A stretch of 64,000 nt of DNA from Streptomyces tateyamensis (lineage in GTDB: Bacteria > Actinomycetota > Actinomycetes > Streptomycetales > Streptomycetaceae): positions 85,031 through 149,030 of the forward strand of contig NZ_PYBW01000081.1 in assembly GCF_003205575.1 (NCBI RefSeq), read 5' to 3'. A program made the translations under genes and the position numbers. Positions 1 to 9,154 of this stretch are shown piece by piece. How positions within the stretch are numbered: the first letter of the stretch is position 1; every line of letters begins with the position of its first letter. The notes below the pieces were generated by a model that ran no database searches, was not told the DNA's origin, and saw only the letters and a program-made list of their open reading frames with translations.

Positions 1-1129
1 GCTCGCGCAGCGCGTCGGCGGGCACCGAGGCGTCCAGCGCGGGCAGCACCACCACGGCGCCGCTGCCGGCTCCCGCGATCAGCGCCCGCTCCGAGGTGTC
101 GGTCAGCGCCTCCTCCAGCACGGTACGCACCGTGCCGTCCGGCAGCCCGGTGCCCTCGGCGCTGAGCACCAGCCAGGAGGCCTCGCCCTGCTGCTCGGTG
201 GGCACCGCGCCCTCGTAGCGGGCGGCCATCGCGGCGGAGGCGTACAGGGTGCGGCTGATCTCGGCCGGGTCGGCGTCGCGCTGCAGCAGGGTGAGCACCT
301 CGTCGGCGAGCCGGCGGCGCAGTCGGCGGCCCTCGTCGCGGCGGCTGCGCTCGGCGGCCACCAGGCGGGCCAGGTTCTCGGCCAGCTGCTGGCGCTTGAC
401 GGTCCATTCGGTCACGTCGCCGGCCACCGCGAGCATCCAGTCGGCCAGCGGCACCTCCTGCTCGGGCTGCCCGGCGGCGGGCAGCAGCGAGTAGTTGCCG
501 GAGACCAGGCGGGCCCGGTGCGGCGGGCGGCGGCGCTGGCGCTGGGCCGCCAGGTGGGCCCGGACCAGCTGGTCGCGGTCGGCGGCGCCGAGGTGGTCGG
601 CGGGCCCGGCGATCACCCGGCCGGTGGGGGTGAGCACCCAGCAGTCCAGGTCCAGGTCGCCGCCGAGCAGGTCGAGCACCGCGTCCAGGCCGCCGGCGCC
701 GGCCGCCTGGACCAGCAGCCGGTGCCGGTCCACCAGGGCGGCCAGGTCGGCGGCCCGGTCGGCGGAGACCTGACGGCCGATGAACTCGGTCAGGGTGGCG
801 AAGGCGATGTCGTCGGGCACCGCCAGCAGCGGCATCCGGTGCCGCCGGCAGGCCTCCACCAGGTCCTGCGGCACCGGGCCGACCTCGGCCTCGCCGGCCG
901 CCAGCGCGACCGCGCCGCCGGAGGCCAGGGTGCGCACGAAGCGCTCGGAGTCCTCCGGCGAGGTGCGCCAGAGCATGCCGGTGAGCACCAGCTCGCCGCC
1001 GTGCAGGTAGCGGCCCGGGTCGTGCAGGTCCGTCGTCATCACACCGCTGACCTGGCGGTCGAGCTCCTCCTCGGCGGCGAGCAGGCGCAGTCTCGGGGCG
1101 CCGGGGGCGAGCAGGTCACGGACGCGCAT
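1..1129 (-). CDS. PucR-family transcriptional regulator (3' part cut by window edge)
   Basis: The reverse strand is open from an ATG at 1129 to the window edge, about 376 codons, so the C-terminal DNA-binding end is missing. The N-terminus (MRVRDLLAPG..., then GELVLTGMLWR and LLAVPDDIAFATLTEFI) matches the purine-catabolism PucR N-terminal domain, followed by a middle region typical of CdaR/PucR regulators; the HTH_30 domain expected at the C-terminus lies outside the window. A GAAGGAG ribosome site precedes the start. It is divergent from the xanthine dehydrogenase operon, so a role as its purine-responsive regulator is an inference from position and family. Confidence is high for the family, moderate for the target. 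Confidence 0.85.
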   Translation of the reverse strand, partial: MRVRDLLAPGAPRLRLLAAEEELDRQVSGVMTTDLHDPGRYLHGGELVLTGMLWRTSPEDSERFVRTLASGGAVALAAGEAEVGPVPQDLVEACRRHRMPLLAVPDDIAFATLTEFIGRQVSADRAADLAALVDRHRLLVQAAGAGGLDAVLDLLGGDLDLDCWVLTPTGRVIAGPADHLGAADRDQLVRAHLAAQRQRRRPPHRARLVSGNYSLLPAAGQPEQEVPLADWMLAVAGDVTEWTVKRQQLAENLARLVAAERSRRDEGRRLRRRLADEVLTLLQRDADPAEISRTLYASAAMAARYEGAVPTEQQGEASWLVLSAEGTGLPDGTVRTVLEEALTDTSERALIAGAGSGAVVVLPALDASVPADALRE

Positions 1130-1577
1130 CCGCTGACTCCTTCGTCTGAACGGTGGGTGACCGGTGGGTGTCGGGGGGACAGTGTGCCCGATGGTGGGCG
1201 GTTCGGTGTTACGTATCAGCGGGGTGCCGGGTCACGGGGCAATTGCCCGGTCGTCACGGCCGGATCACGGTCGCAAGGGGCGGCTGGGGCTCCGCTCAGC
1301 AGGGCGTTCGCGCCCTTTAGACGAACGTACAGGATGCCGGGTGGCACTGGTGTACGGGCTTCATGCCATCAGTGACTGCCTCCGAGGTGTCGGACGGCGG
1401 TTCACTGGCCACACGCCGCCGGACCCACCCCGGTGACCAGGACGCGAAGCCCCGGCAACGAGTCCGCAAAACCGGAGGTACGACTTTCCGCACCGCAGCG
1501 CCGTTCGGGCGAGGCAGCGGGGATTCCGGGCACCCTGCCCAAAGGTTCGATCGGCGACGACTTGAGGAGACACCCGC
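1130..1577. promoter_or_regulatory. Divergent control region between pucR-like gene and xanthine dehydrogenase operon
   Basis: These 448 bases hold no convincing gene and must carry the promoters of both flanking units. I could not identify a clear operator: neither of the two palindromic elements found in the glyoxylate and allantoin promoters further along is present. A GAGGAG ribosome site precedes the plus-strand gene. Short GC-rich dyads occur but none stands out. Confidence 0.4.
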
Positions 1578-2468
1578 ATGGAGTTCCTGCGGCCCGCTAC
1601 CTGGGACGAGGCGCTCGCGGCGAAGGCTGAGTACCCGACCGCGCTGCCGATCGCCGGTGGCACGGACGTGATGGTCGAGATGAACTTCGACGTGCACCGG
1701 CCGTCCGCGCTGCTTGACCTGAACCGCCTCACCGAGTTGACCGAGTGGACGATCGAGGGCGAGGTCGTCAAGCTCGGCGCCTCGGTCCCCTACTCGCGGA
1801 TCATCGACGAGCTGTCCGGGCCGCTGCCGGGGCTGGCCCGGGCCGCGCACACGGTCGGATCCCCCCAGATCCGCAACCGCGGCGGTGTCGGCGGCAACCT
1901 CGGCGGGGCCTCCCCCGCCGGCGACTCGCACCCGGCGCTGCTGGCGGCCGGCCGCGACGTCTTCGTCGAGGTCGCCTCCCAGGCCCGCGGCACCCGGATG
2001 ATCGCCATCGACGACTTCTACGTCGGCGTGAAGCGCAACTCCATGGAGCCCGACGAGCTGATCCGCCGGGTGCACATCCCGGTCGCCGACGGCCCGCAGG
2101 AGTTCTCCAAGATCGGCACCCGCAACGCGATGGTGATCGCGGTCGCCGCCTTCGGCTTCGCGCTGCACCCCAAGAACCACACGGTCGGCACCGGCATCGG
2201 CTCGGCCGCCCCCACCCCGCGCCGCGCGGTGGAGGCCGAGGAGTACCTGCAGGGCGTGCTCGCCGAGCGCGGTCTGTGGGAGAGCGGGGCGCTGCTCGGC
2301 ACCGAGGTGATCCAGCGGTTCGGCGAGCTGGTCAAGGCCGCCGCGTCCCCGATCGACGACGTGCGCGGCACCGCGGACTACCGCCGGCACACCCTCGCGG
2401 TGATGGCCCGACGGACCCTCACCTGGTGTTGGAACGACTACAGCAAGCAGATCAGGAGCGCGGCATGA
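1578..2468 (+). CDS. Xanthine dehydrogenase FAD-binding subunit
   Basis: This 296-residue protein begins MEFLRPATWDEALA and has the CO-dehydrogenase-flavoprotein fold signatures: an early PIAGGTDV FAD-binding loop near residue 30 and SPQIRNRGGVGGNLGGASPAGD near residues 95-116, the second FAD contact. It is the medium subunit of a molybdenum hydroxylase and passes electrons from the iron-sulfur clusters to NAD. A GAGGAG site precedes the ATG and the stop overlaps the next start as ATGA, so the three subunits are translationally coupled. The purine context (PucR, NCS2 permease, XdhC, downstream allantoin genes) makes xanthine/hypoxanthine the likely substrate rather than CO. Confidence 0.92.
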   Translation: MEFLRPATWDEALAAKAEYPTALPIAGGTDVMVEMNFDVHRPSALLDLNRLTELTEWTIEGEVVKLGASVPYSRIIDELSGPLPGLARAAHTVGSPQIRNRGGVGGNLGGASPAGDSHPALLAAGRDVFVEVASQARGTRMIAIDDFYVGVKRNSMEPDELIRRVHIPVADGPQEFSKIGTRNAMVIAVAAFGFALHPKNHTVGTGIGSAAPTPRRAVEAEEYLQGVLAERGLWESGALLGTEVIQRFGELVKAAASPIDDVRGTADYRRHTLAVMARRTLTWCWNDYSKQIRSAA

Positions 2469-2956
2469 GGGTCACTTTCACCGCCAACGGCAAGCCCGTC
2501 GAGGCGGACGACGTGTGGGAGGGCGAGAGCCTGCTCTACGTGCTGCGCGAGCGGGTCGGCCTGCCGGGTTCCAAGAACGCCTGCGAGCAGGGCGAGTGCG
2601 GCTCGTGCACGGTCTACCTGGACGACGTGCCGGTCTGCTCCTGCCTGGTCGCGGCCGGCCAGGTGCAGGACCGCCAGGTGCGCACCGTCGAGGGCCTGGC
2701 CGACGAGGAGAGCGGCGAGCTCGGTCTGGTCCAGCAGGCGTTCATCGACGCCGGCGCCGTGCAGTGCGGTTTCTGCACCCCGGGCCTGCTGGTGCAGACC
2801 GACGCGCTGCTCGACCGGGACCCGCAGCCCAGCGACACCGACATCCGCGAGGCGCTCAGCGGCAACCTGTGCCGGTGCACCGGCTACGAGAAGATCATGG
2901 ACGCGGTGCGGCTGGCCTCCGCCCGCACGTGCCAGAAGGCGGGGACCCAGGCATGA
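2465..2956 (+). CDS. Xanthine dehydrogenase 2Fe-2S subunit
   Basis: A 163-residue small subunit of a molybdenum hydroxylase. It shows both clusters: the plant-ferredoxin type motif CEQGECGSCTVYLDDVPVCSC near residues 40-60 and the C-terminal helical-bundle cluster CGFCTPG plus CRCTGY near residues 102-142. Length is normal for the family. Start and stop overlap both neighbours by 4 bp (ATGA), giving a tightly coupled order FAD, Fe-S, molybdopterin. It relays electrons from the molybdenum centre to FAD. Confidence 0.94.
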   Translation: MRVTFTANGKPVEADDVWEGESLLYVLRERVGLPGSKNACEQGECGSCTVYLDDVPVCSCLVAAGQVQDRQVRTVEGLADEESGELGLVQQAFIDAGAVQCGFCTPGLLVQTDALLDRDPQPSDTDIREALSGNLCRCTGYEKIMDAVRLASARTCQKAGTQA

Positions 2957-5313
2957 GTGCGCGGACGATCGCGGGTCAGAAGAACCTGCAGGACATCAAC
3001 CAGGCCTCCAAGGACGGCATCGGCGGCTCGCCGCTGCGCCCGGACGGCATTCTGAAGGTCAAGGGCGAGTTCGCCTACTCCTCCGACCTGTGGCACGAGG
3101 ACATGCTCTGGGGCATGGCGCTGCGCTCGCCGCACCCGCGCGCCAAGATCATCGGTGTGGACATCTCCGAGGCCCTCAAGACCCCGGGCGTCTACGCGGT
3201 GATGACCCACGAGGACATCCCCGGCGCGAAGTTCTACGGCCTGGAGATCCGCGACCAGCCGGCGCTGGCGATCGACAAGGTCCGCTACCACGGCGAGGCC
3301 ATCGCGCTGGTCGCGGCCGACCACCCGGAGACGGCCCGCCGCGCGGTGAAGAAGATCAAGGTCGAGTACGAGGTGCTCACCCCGATCACCACCGAGGAGC
3401 AGTGCCTCGACCCGGAGACCTACGGGTACGTGCACGAGCCGCACGAGTACAAGTCGCACGGCTACGGCAACATCTGCCACGAGCAGAAGCTGGTCTCGGG
3501 CCTCGGCGTGACCGACGAGGTACGGGCGCTGGCCGACGTCATCGTGAGCGGCGAGTACGAGGTCGGCATGCAGGACCAGGCCTTCCTGGGCCCCGAGTCC
3601 GGCCTGGCGGTGCCCGCCGAGGACGGCGGCATCGACCTCTACATCGCCACCCAGTGGCTGCACGTGGACCGCGAGCAGATGGCCCCGGTGCTCGGCCTGC
3701 CCGAGGAGAAGGTGCGCCTCACCCTGGCCGGCGTCGGCGGTGCCTTCGGCGGCCGCGAGGACATCTCGATGCAGATCCACGCCTGCCTGCTGGCGCTGCG
3801 CACCGGCAAGCCGGTCAAGATCGTCTACGCCCGGGACGAGTCCTTCTTCGGCCACGTGCACCGCCACCCGGCCAAGATGCGCTACGAGCACGGCGCGACC
3901 CGCGACGGCAAGCTGGTCTTCGCCGACTGCCGGATCGTGCTGGACGGCGGCGCCTACGCCTCCGCCTCCCCCGCGGTGGTCGGCAACGCCGCCTCGCTGG
4001 GCCACGGCCCGTACGTGATCCCGAACGTGAAGATGCACGCCATCGCGCTCTACAGCAACAACCCGAGCTGCGGCGCGATGCGCGGCTTCGGCGCGGTGCA
4101 GGCCGCCTTCGGCTACGAGTCGCAGATGGACAAGCTCGCCGAGGCCCTCGGCATGGACCCGGTCGAGCTGCGCCAGCTGAACGCGATGTCGGAGGGCGAC
4201 TACATGCCCACCGGCCAGCAGATCGACTCGCCGGCCCCGGTCGCCGAACTGCTGCAGCGGGTCAAGGACATGCCGCTGCCGCCGCCGCTGGACCTGACCG
4301 ACCTGGACGTGCGCCAGCTGCCCGGTGCGCTGTCCAACACCTCGCACGGCGAGGGCATCGTGCGCGGCATCGGCTACTCGGTCGGCATCAAGAACGTCGG
4401 CTTCTCCGAGGGCTTCGACGACTACTCCACCGCCCGGGTCCGCCTGGAGGTCATCGGCGGCGAGCCGGTGGCCATGGTGCACACCGCGATGGCCGAGGTC
4501 GGCCAGGGCGGCATCACCGTGCACGCCCAGATCGCCCGTACCGAGCTGGGCGTGGAGCAGGTCACCATCCACCCGGCCAACACCGAGGTCGGCTCGGCCG
4601 GTTCCACCTCCGCCTCGCGGCAGACCTACATGACCGGCGGTGCGGTGAAGCTGGCCGCCGAGGCGGTCAAGCAGGCGCTGATCGAGAAGGGCCGCAAGCG
4701 CTACGGCTGGACCCAGACCGACCTCGACCTGGTCGGCGGCAAGGTGGTCTCCGAGTCGGGCGGCGCGCTGGTCTCGATGGTCGACCTGCTCGGCGACGAG
4801 GCGATCGACCTGACCCGCGAGCACCACCACCGGCCCACCCAGGCCTTCGACAAGGAGACCGGCCAGGGCTTCGGCCACGTCCAGTACACCTTCTGCGCCA
4901 ACCGCGCGGTGGTCGACGTGGACGTGGAGCTGGGCCTGGTCAAGGTGGTCGAGCTGACGGCCGCCCAGGACGTCGGCAAGGCGCTCAACCCGCTCTCGGT
5001 GGTCGGCCAGATCCAGGGCGGCTGCACCCAGGCGCTGGGCCTGGCGGTGATGGAGGAGATCATCGTCAAGGACGGCAAGGTCCGCAACGCCTCCTTCACC
5101 GACTACCTGATCCCCACCATCCTCGACACCCCGCCGATCCCGGTGGACGTGCTCGAACTGCCCGACCCGAACGCCCCGTACGGGCTGCGCGGTGTCGGCG
5201 AGGCGCCCACGGTCTCCGCCACCCCCTCGATCGTGGCCGCCATCCGCCAGGCCACCGGGATCGCGCTCAACCGCATCCCGGTCCGTCCCGAGCACCTCAC
5301 CGGGACCCTCTAG
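2953..5313 (+). CDS. Xanthine dehydrogenase molybdopterin-binding catalytic subunit
   Basis: A 786-residue large subunit carrying the molybdenum cofactor. Visible family signatures are GGAFGGREDISMQ near residues 262-274, CGAMRGFGAVQ near residues 373-383, EVGQGGITVHAQ and GSAGSTSASRQTYMTGGA in the C-terminal half, and a terminal GLRGVGEAP containing the conserved catalytic-base region Gly-Val-Gly-Glu. It hydroxylates hypoxanthine and xanthine to urate. The ATG overlaps the Fe-S subunit stop. No frameshift or missing motif was seen. A 242-base gap without a strong hairpin separates it from the permease gene. Confidence 0.93.
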   Translation: MSARTIAGQKNLQDINQASKDGIGGSPLRPDGILKVKGEFAYSSDLWHEDMLWGMALRSPHPRAKIIGVDISEALKTPGVYAVMTHEDIPGAKFYGLEIRDQPALAIDKVRYHGEAIALVAADHPETARRAVKKIKVEYEVLTPITTEEQCLDPETYGYVHEPHEYKSHGYGNICHEQKLVSGLGVTDEVRALADVIVSGEYEVGMQDQAFLGPESGLAVPAEDGGIDLYIATQWLHVDREQMAPVLGLPEEKVRLTLAGVGGAFGGREDISMQIHACLLALRTGKPVKIVYARDESFFGHVHRHPAKMRYEHGATRDGKLVFADCRIVLDGGAYASASPAVVGNAASLGHGPYVIPNVKMHAIALYSNNPSCGAMRGFGAVQAAFGYESQMDKLAEALGMDPVELRQLNAMSEGDYMPTGQQIDSPAPVAELLQRVKDMPLPPPLDLTDLDVRQLPGALSNTSHGEGIVRGIGYSVGIKNVGFSEGFDDYSTARVRLEVIGGEPVAMVHTAMAEVGQGGITVHAQIARTELGVEQVTIHPANTEVGSAGSTSASRQTYMTGGAVKLAAEAVKQALIEKGRKRYGWTQTDLDLVGGKVVSESGGALVSMVDLLGDEAIDLTREHHHRPTQAFDKETGQGFGHVQYTFCANRAVVDVDVELGLVKVVELTAAQDVGKALNPLSVVGQIQGGCTQALGLAVMEEIIVKDGKVRNASFTDYLIPTILDTPPIPVDVLELPDPNAPYGLRGVGEAPTVSATPSIVAAIRQATGIALNRIPVRPEHLTGTL

Positions 5314-5555
5314 TACCTCCCCGGGGCGGCGGTCACGTCTTCCCCCGCCGCCCCGGGGCTGCTCCACCCGCTCCACCCCGCAAGGCCCGCTGCCTCTCCC
5401 ACGCCGGGGCTCTGCAGCGGTGCGCACCACCCCACGCACCGCAACCCGCACACCGTGTGCGCCAGTGAGTCGAACAAGTCCCCCTGCTCCGTCCTCCGCG
5501 GCGACAGTCAGGTCGGCTCGCCCACCCCAATCCCCTATGAACCTTGGGAGTGGAC

Positions 5556-7037
5556 ATGACCCGGATCCCCACGGAGCCCGGCACCACTGAAAGAGAAACC
5601 GTCGAGACCGGCACCCCCACGCCGGCGGCGGCAGCTTCGCCGAAGAACGCTCTGGACCTGTACTTCAAGATCTCCGCCCGGGGCTCGACCTTCGGCAACG
5701 AGATCCGCGGCGGTCTGACCACCTTCATGGCGATGGCCTACATCGTCCTGCTCAACCCGCTCATCCTGAGCGGCGCCGACGTCACCGGCGCCAAGCTGAG
5801 CCACGCCCAGCTGACCACCTCCACGGCGCTGGCCGCGGCCGTGGTGACCATCGTGATGGGCGTGGTGGGCAACGTGCCGCTGGCGGTCGCCGCCGGCCTG
5901 TCGGTCTCCGGCGCGGTCTCCGCGCTGGTGGTCCCGCACACCACCTGGGCCCAGGCCTTCGGCCTGTGCGTGATCTACGGCCTGCTGATCGTGCTGCTGG
6001 TCGTCTCCGGCCTGCGCGAGAAGATCATGAACGGCATACCGCTGCCGCTCAAGCACGCGATCACCATCGGCATCGGCCTGTTCGTCGCGCTGATCGGCCT
6101 GCACAAGGCCGGGTTCGTGATGAGCGGCGGCCCGACCCTGGTCTCGCTCGGTCCCTTCGGCGAGCTGACCGGCTGGCCGGTGGTCTGCTTCGCCTTCACC
6201 CTGCTGACCATCTTCGTGCTGCTGGCCCGCAACGTCCGCGGCGCGATCCTGATCGGCATCGTGGCCGGCACCGTCTTCGCCGTGGTGGTCAACACGGTGG
6301 CGCACATCCCGACCAAGGCCTGGGGCAGCGCGGCGCCGACCTGGCCCGGCAGCCCGGTCTCCGCACCGGACTTCGGCCTGTTCGGCCACGTGGACCTGTT
6401 CGGCGCCTTCGGCGGCAAGGGCCTGGGCGCGATCAGCGCCTCGGTCGCGGTCTTCACCCTGGTGCTGGCCGGCTTCTTCGACGCGATGGCCACCATCATC
6501 GGCGTCGGCACCGAGGCCGGGCTGGCCGACTCGCAGGGCCGGATGCCGGGCCTGTCCAAGGCGCTGTTCATCGACGGGGCCGGCGGCGCGATCGGCGGCC
6601 TGGTCGGCGCCTCGGGCCAGACGGTCTTCGTCGAGTCCGCCACCGGTGTCGGCGAGGGCGCCCGTACCGGCCTCGCCTCCACCGTGACCGGCGGCATGTT
6701 CGTGCTGATGCTCTTCTTCTCGCCGCTGGCGGGCATCGTGCCGGTCGAGGTGGCCGCGGCCGCCCTGGTGGTGATCGGCTCGATGATGATGAGTCAGGCC
6801 CGGCACATCGACTGGGCGGACCGCGAGGTGGCCATCCCGGCCTTCCTCACCTGCACCCTGATGCCCTTCACCTACAGCATCACGGCCGGCGTCGCCGCCG
6901 GTGTGATCTCCTACGTGGTGATCAAGGCGGGCAAGGGCAAGTGGCGTGAGCCCGGCCCGCTGATGTGGGTGCTCACCGCAGTGTTCGTCGTGTACTTCGC
7001 GCTCACTCCGGTCAAGGAGTGGCTCGGCGTCCACTGA
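5556..7037 (+). CDS. NCS2-family purine permease (AzgA/PbuG-like)
   Basis: A 493-residue polytopic inner-membrane protein. The segment GGLTTFMAMAYIVLLNPLIL near residues 49-68, GIGLFVALIGLHKAGF, FFDAMATIIGVGTEAGL and GASGQTVFVESATGVGEGARTGL are characteristic of the AzgA-like guanine/hypoxanthine/adenine branch of NCS2 transporters, with about 12-14 membrane spans. I chose the ATG at 5556 because TGGGAG lies 6-10 bases upstream; a TTG and GTG lie in frame just before it. Placement between the dehydrogenase subunits and XdhC suggests uptake of the purines that the pathway degrades. Confidence 0.9.
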   Translation: MTRIPTEPGTTERETVETGTPTPAAAASPKNALDLYFKISARGSTFGNEIRGGLTTFMAMAYIVLLNPLILSGADVTGAKLSHAQLTTSTALAAAVVTIVMGVVGNVPLAVAAGLSVSGAVSALVVPHTTWAQAFGLCVIYGLLIVLLVVSGLREKIMNGIPLPLKHAITIGIGLFVALIGLHKAGFVMSGGPTLVSLGPFGELTGWPVVCFAFTLLTIFVLLARNVRGAILIGIVAGTVFAVVVNTVAHIPTKAWGSAAPTWPGSPVSAPDFGLFGHVDLFGAFGGKGLGAISASVAVFTLVLAGFFDAMATIIGVGTEAGLADSQGRMPGLSKALFIDGAGGAIGGLVGASGQTVFVESATGVGEGARTGLASTVTGGMFVLMLFFSPLAGIVPVEVAAAALVVIGSMMMSQARHIDWADREVAIPAFLTCTLMPFTYSITAGVAAGVISYVVIKAGKGKWREPGPLMWVLTAVFVVYFALTPVKEWLGVH

Positions 7038-7112
7038 GTCCCGGCCCCGGTGCGCCCTGCTGCGCACCGGGGCACTCACCCTCGTACCCTCGCAGTGAAA
7101 GCAGGAGCCGCC

Positions 7113-8294
7113 ATGCAGGACATCGCCGAGCAGTTGCAGGCCTGGCACGCCGCGGGGCGTTCCTTCGCCGTGGCCACCGTGGTCGGCGTCTCCGGCAGCG
7201 CCCCGCGCGACCCGGGCGCGGCGCTGGCCGTGGACGCGGTCGGCGAGGCGGTCGGCTCGGTCTCCGGCGGCTGCGTCGAGGGGGCGGTCTACGAGCTGTG
7301 CCGGGAGGCGATCGAGTCCGGGCAGCCGGTGCTGGAGCGGTTCGGCTACAGCGACGAGGACGCCTTCGCGGTCGGCCTGACCTGCGGCGGGATCCTGGAC
7401 GTCTTCGTGCAGCCGGTGGTCCCCGGCGCCGACGCCGGGCTGGACGCCGGGATCAGCTACATCGCCTCGGGCACTCCGGTGGCACTGGCCCGGGTGGTGG
7501 AGGGGCCGGACGCCCTGCTCGGCGCCACCGTCGCGGTGACCGCGGACACCCACCACGGCGCGCTCTCGCCCACGGGCCCGAGCATGACCGGTGCCCTGGA
7601 GCGCTCGCTGGTCGCCGAGGCCCGGGCGATGCTGGACGCGGGCCGCACCGGCAAGGTCACGCTGGCCCTGGACGGGCGCCCGTGCGACCCGACGGCCGCC
7701 GCGACCGTCACCTTCTTCGTCGAGTCCTACGTCCCCAAGCCGCGGATGCTGGTCTTCGGCGCGATCGACTTCGCCGCCGCGGTGGTGCGGATAGGCAAGT
7801 TCCTCGGCTACCACGTGACGGTCTGCGACGCCCGCCCGGTCTTCGCCACCGCCCGGCGCTTCCCGGACGCCGACGAGGTGGTGGTCGACTGGCCGCACCG
7901 CTACCTGGACACCCAGCTGGCCAAGCTGGACGGCCGCAGCGTGCTGTGCGTGCTGACCCACGACGCCAAGTTCGACATCCCGCTGCTGGAGCGGGCGCTG
8001 CGGCTGCCGGTCGGCTTCGTCGGCGCGATGGGCTCGCGCCGCACCCACCTGGACCGCAACGCCAAGCTGCGCGAGGCCGGCCTGACCGAGGCGGAGATCG
8101 CCCGGCTGCGCTCGCCGATCGGCCTGGACCTGGGCGCCCGCACCCCGGAGGAGACCGCGGTGGCGGTGGCCGCCGAGATCGTGGCCGGCCGGCGCGGCGG
8201 CGGCTGCCTGCCGCTGTCGGCCGGCACCGGCCCGATCCACCACGACCTGGCCCGGGCCGCCAAGCGCTCGGGCGCGGGTTTCCGGGTGGCCTGA
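7113..8294 (+). CDS. xdhC: XdhC/CoxI-family molybdenum-cofactor insertion protein
   Basis: A 393-residue protein with the XdhC/CoxI N-terminal domain (VATVVGVSGSAPRDPGAA, then GSVSGGCVEGAVYE and GLTCGGILDVFV within the first 100 residues) and the C-terminal Rossmann-like XdhC_C domain (MLVFGAIDFAAAVVRIGKFLGY; GAMGSRRTH; GLDLGARTPEETAVAV). Family members bind the sulfurated molybdenum cofactor and load it into xanthine dehydrogenase. A CAGGAG site lies 5 bases before the ATG. The permease is 75 bases upstream on the same strand, and a strong terminator follows, so this is the last gene of the xdh unit. Confidence 0.9.
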   Translation: MQDIAEQLQAWHAAGRSFAVATVVGVSGSAPRDPGAALAVDAVGEAVGSVSGGCVEGAVYELCREAIESGQPVLERFGYSDEDAFAVGLTCGGILDVFVQPVVPGADAGLDAGISYIASGTPVALARVVEGPDALLGATVAVTADTHHGALSPTGPSMTGALERSLVAEARAMLDAGRTGKVTLALDGRPCDPTAAATVTFFVESYVPKPRMLVFGAIDFAAAVVRIGKFLGYHVTVCDARPVFATARRFPDADEVVVDWPHRYLDTQLAKLDGRSVLCVLTHDAKFDIPLLERALRLPVGFVGAMGSRRTHLDRNAKLREAGLTEAEIARLRSPIGLDLGARTPEETAVAVAAEIVAGRRGGGCLPLSAGTGPIHHDLARAAKRSGAGFRVA

Positions 8295-8359
8295 CACCCC
8301 TGGAAACTGGCCTCGGGGCCCCTGGCGGGCGGCCCGGCGACCCCTGCTCCCCCACCGGT

Positions 8360-8399
8360 CCCGTTCGAGCGCAGCGCTCGAACGGGATCTTCTTCTTTC
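8360..8399 (+). terminator. Rho-independent terminator after xdhC
   Basis: A perfect 12-bp stem (CCCGTTCGAGCG at 8360-8371 with CGCTCGAACGGG at 8375-8386) closes a 3-base loop and is followed by a pyrimidine/T-rich run, ATCTTCTTCTTTC. This is the textbook arrangement and ends the xdh-permease-xdhC unit before the sigma-factor gene. Confidence 0.9.
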
Positions 8400-8425
8400 C
8401 CCCGCTGGCCACCGGAGGCCGCCGC

Positions 8426-9154
8426 ATGCCGCATGATGTGCCAGTGCAAAACGCAGATCCGTTCGGGTACGCCGAAGACGCCGGCCCGCCCTCCCGACCC
8501 GCGCCACCACCCTCCGAGGCCGACCTGGGCCAGGCGGTGGCCGCCGCCCAGGCCGGTGACGAGGAGGCGTTCAGACAGGTGTTCCGGACGGTGCAGCCGC
8601 TGCTGCTGCGCTATCTGCGGGTACTCGTGGGGGATCCGAGCGACGCCGAGGACATCGCCTCGGAGGCCTGGCTGCAGATCGCCCGCGACCTGCACACCTT
8701 CCACGGGGACGGGGACGGTTTCCGCGGCTGGGCCGCCACCGTGGCCCGGCACCGCGCGCTGGACCACCTGCGGGCCAAGCGCCGCCGCCCGACCGCGGAG
8801 CTGCCGGAGGAGTACCTGACCGAGCTGGCCGCCGAGGACGACACCGAGGGCACGGTGGTCGCCGCCGACGGCACCCGGCGCGCCCTCGAGCTGATCGCCG
8901 CACTGCCCAAGGACCAGGCCGAGGCGGTACTGCTGCGGGTGGTGCTGCAACTGGACGCCGAGAGCGCGGCCCAGGTGCTGGGCAAGCGGGCCGGCAGCGT
9001 GCGGATGGCCGCGCACCGGGGGCTGCGCAGGCTGGCCAAGCTGCTCGAGGCCCCGGTGCCCGCGGTGCCGGGCCAGCGGGTGGAGCGGAGCACGAAAAAC
9101 CCGTCCCTCGGTGTGACGAAACCGGGCGCCTCGACGCTGAAGGACATGAGATGA
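8426..9154 (+). CDS. ECF-type RNA polymerase sigma factor
   Basis: A 242-residue sigma-70-family protein. Region 2 is recognisable at about residues 45-115 (AFRQVFRTVQPLLLRYLRV, DAEDIASEAWLQIARDL, FRGWAATVARHRALDHLRAK) and region 4 at about 150-205 (LIAALPKDQAEAVLLRVV, ESAAQVLGKRAGSVRMAAHRGLRRL). A GGAGG site lies 7 bases before the ATG. An acidic/proline-rich leader of about 40 residues precedes region 2. Its stop overlaps the next gene's ATG by 4 bp, which fits a sigma factor paired with a membrane regulator. Confidence 0.88.
   Translation: MPHDVPVQNADPFGYAEDAGPPSRPAPPPSEADLGQAVAAAQAGDEEAFRQVFRTVQPLLLRYLRVLVGDPSDAEDIASEAWLQIARDLHTFHGDGDGFRGWAATVARHRALDHLRAKRRRPTAELPEEYLTELAAEDDTEGTVVAADGTRRALELIAALPKDQAEAVLLRVVLQLDAESAAQVLGKRAGSVRMAAHRGLRRLAKLLEAPVPAVPGQRVERSTKNPSLGVTKPGASTLKDMR

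Noticed and set aside
518..1375. Plus-strand open frame overlapping the PucR-like gene
   Set aside because: The minus-strand frame encodes clear PucR motifs; the plus-strand translation is Gly/Val/Gln-rich shadow sequence.
1130..1577. Search for the pathway elements or GlnR-type sites upstream of xanthine dehydrogenase
   Set aside because: No convincing copy of either palindrome or of a paired GAAAC/GTnAC box was found.
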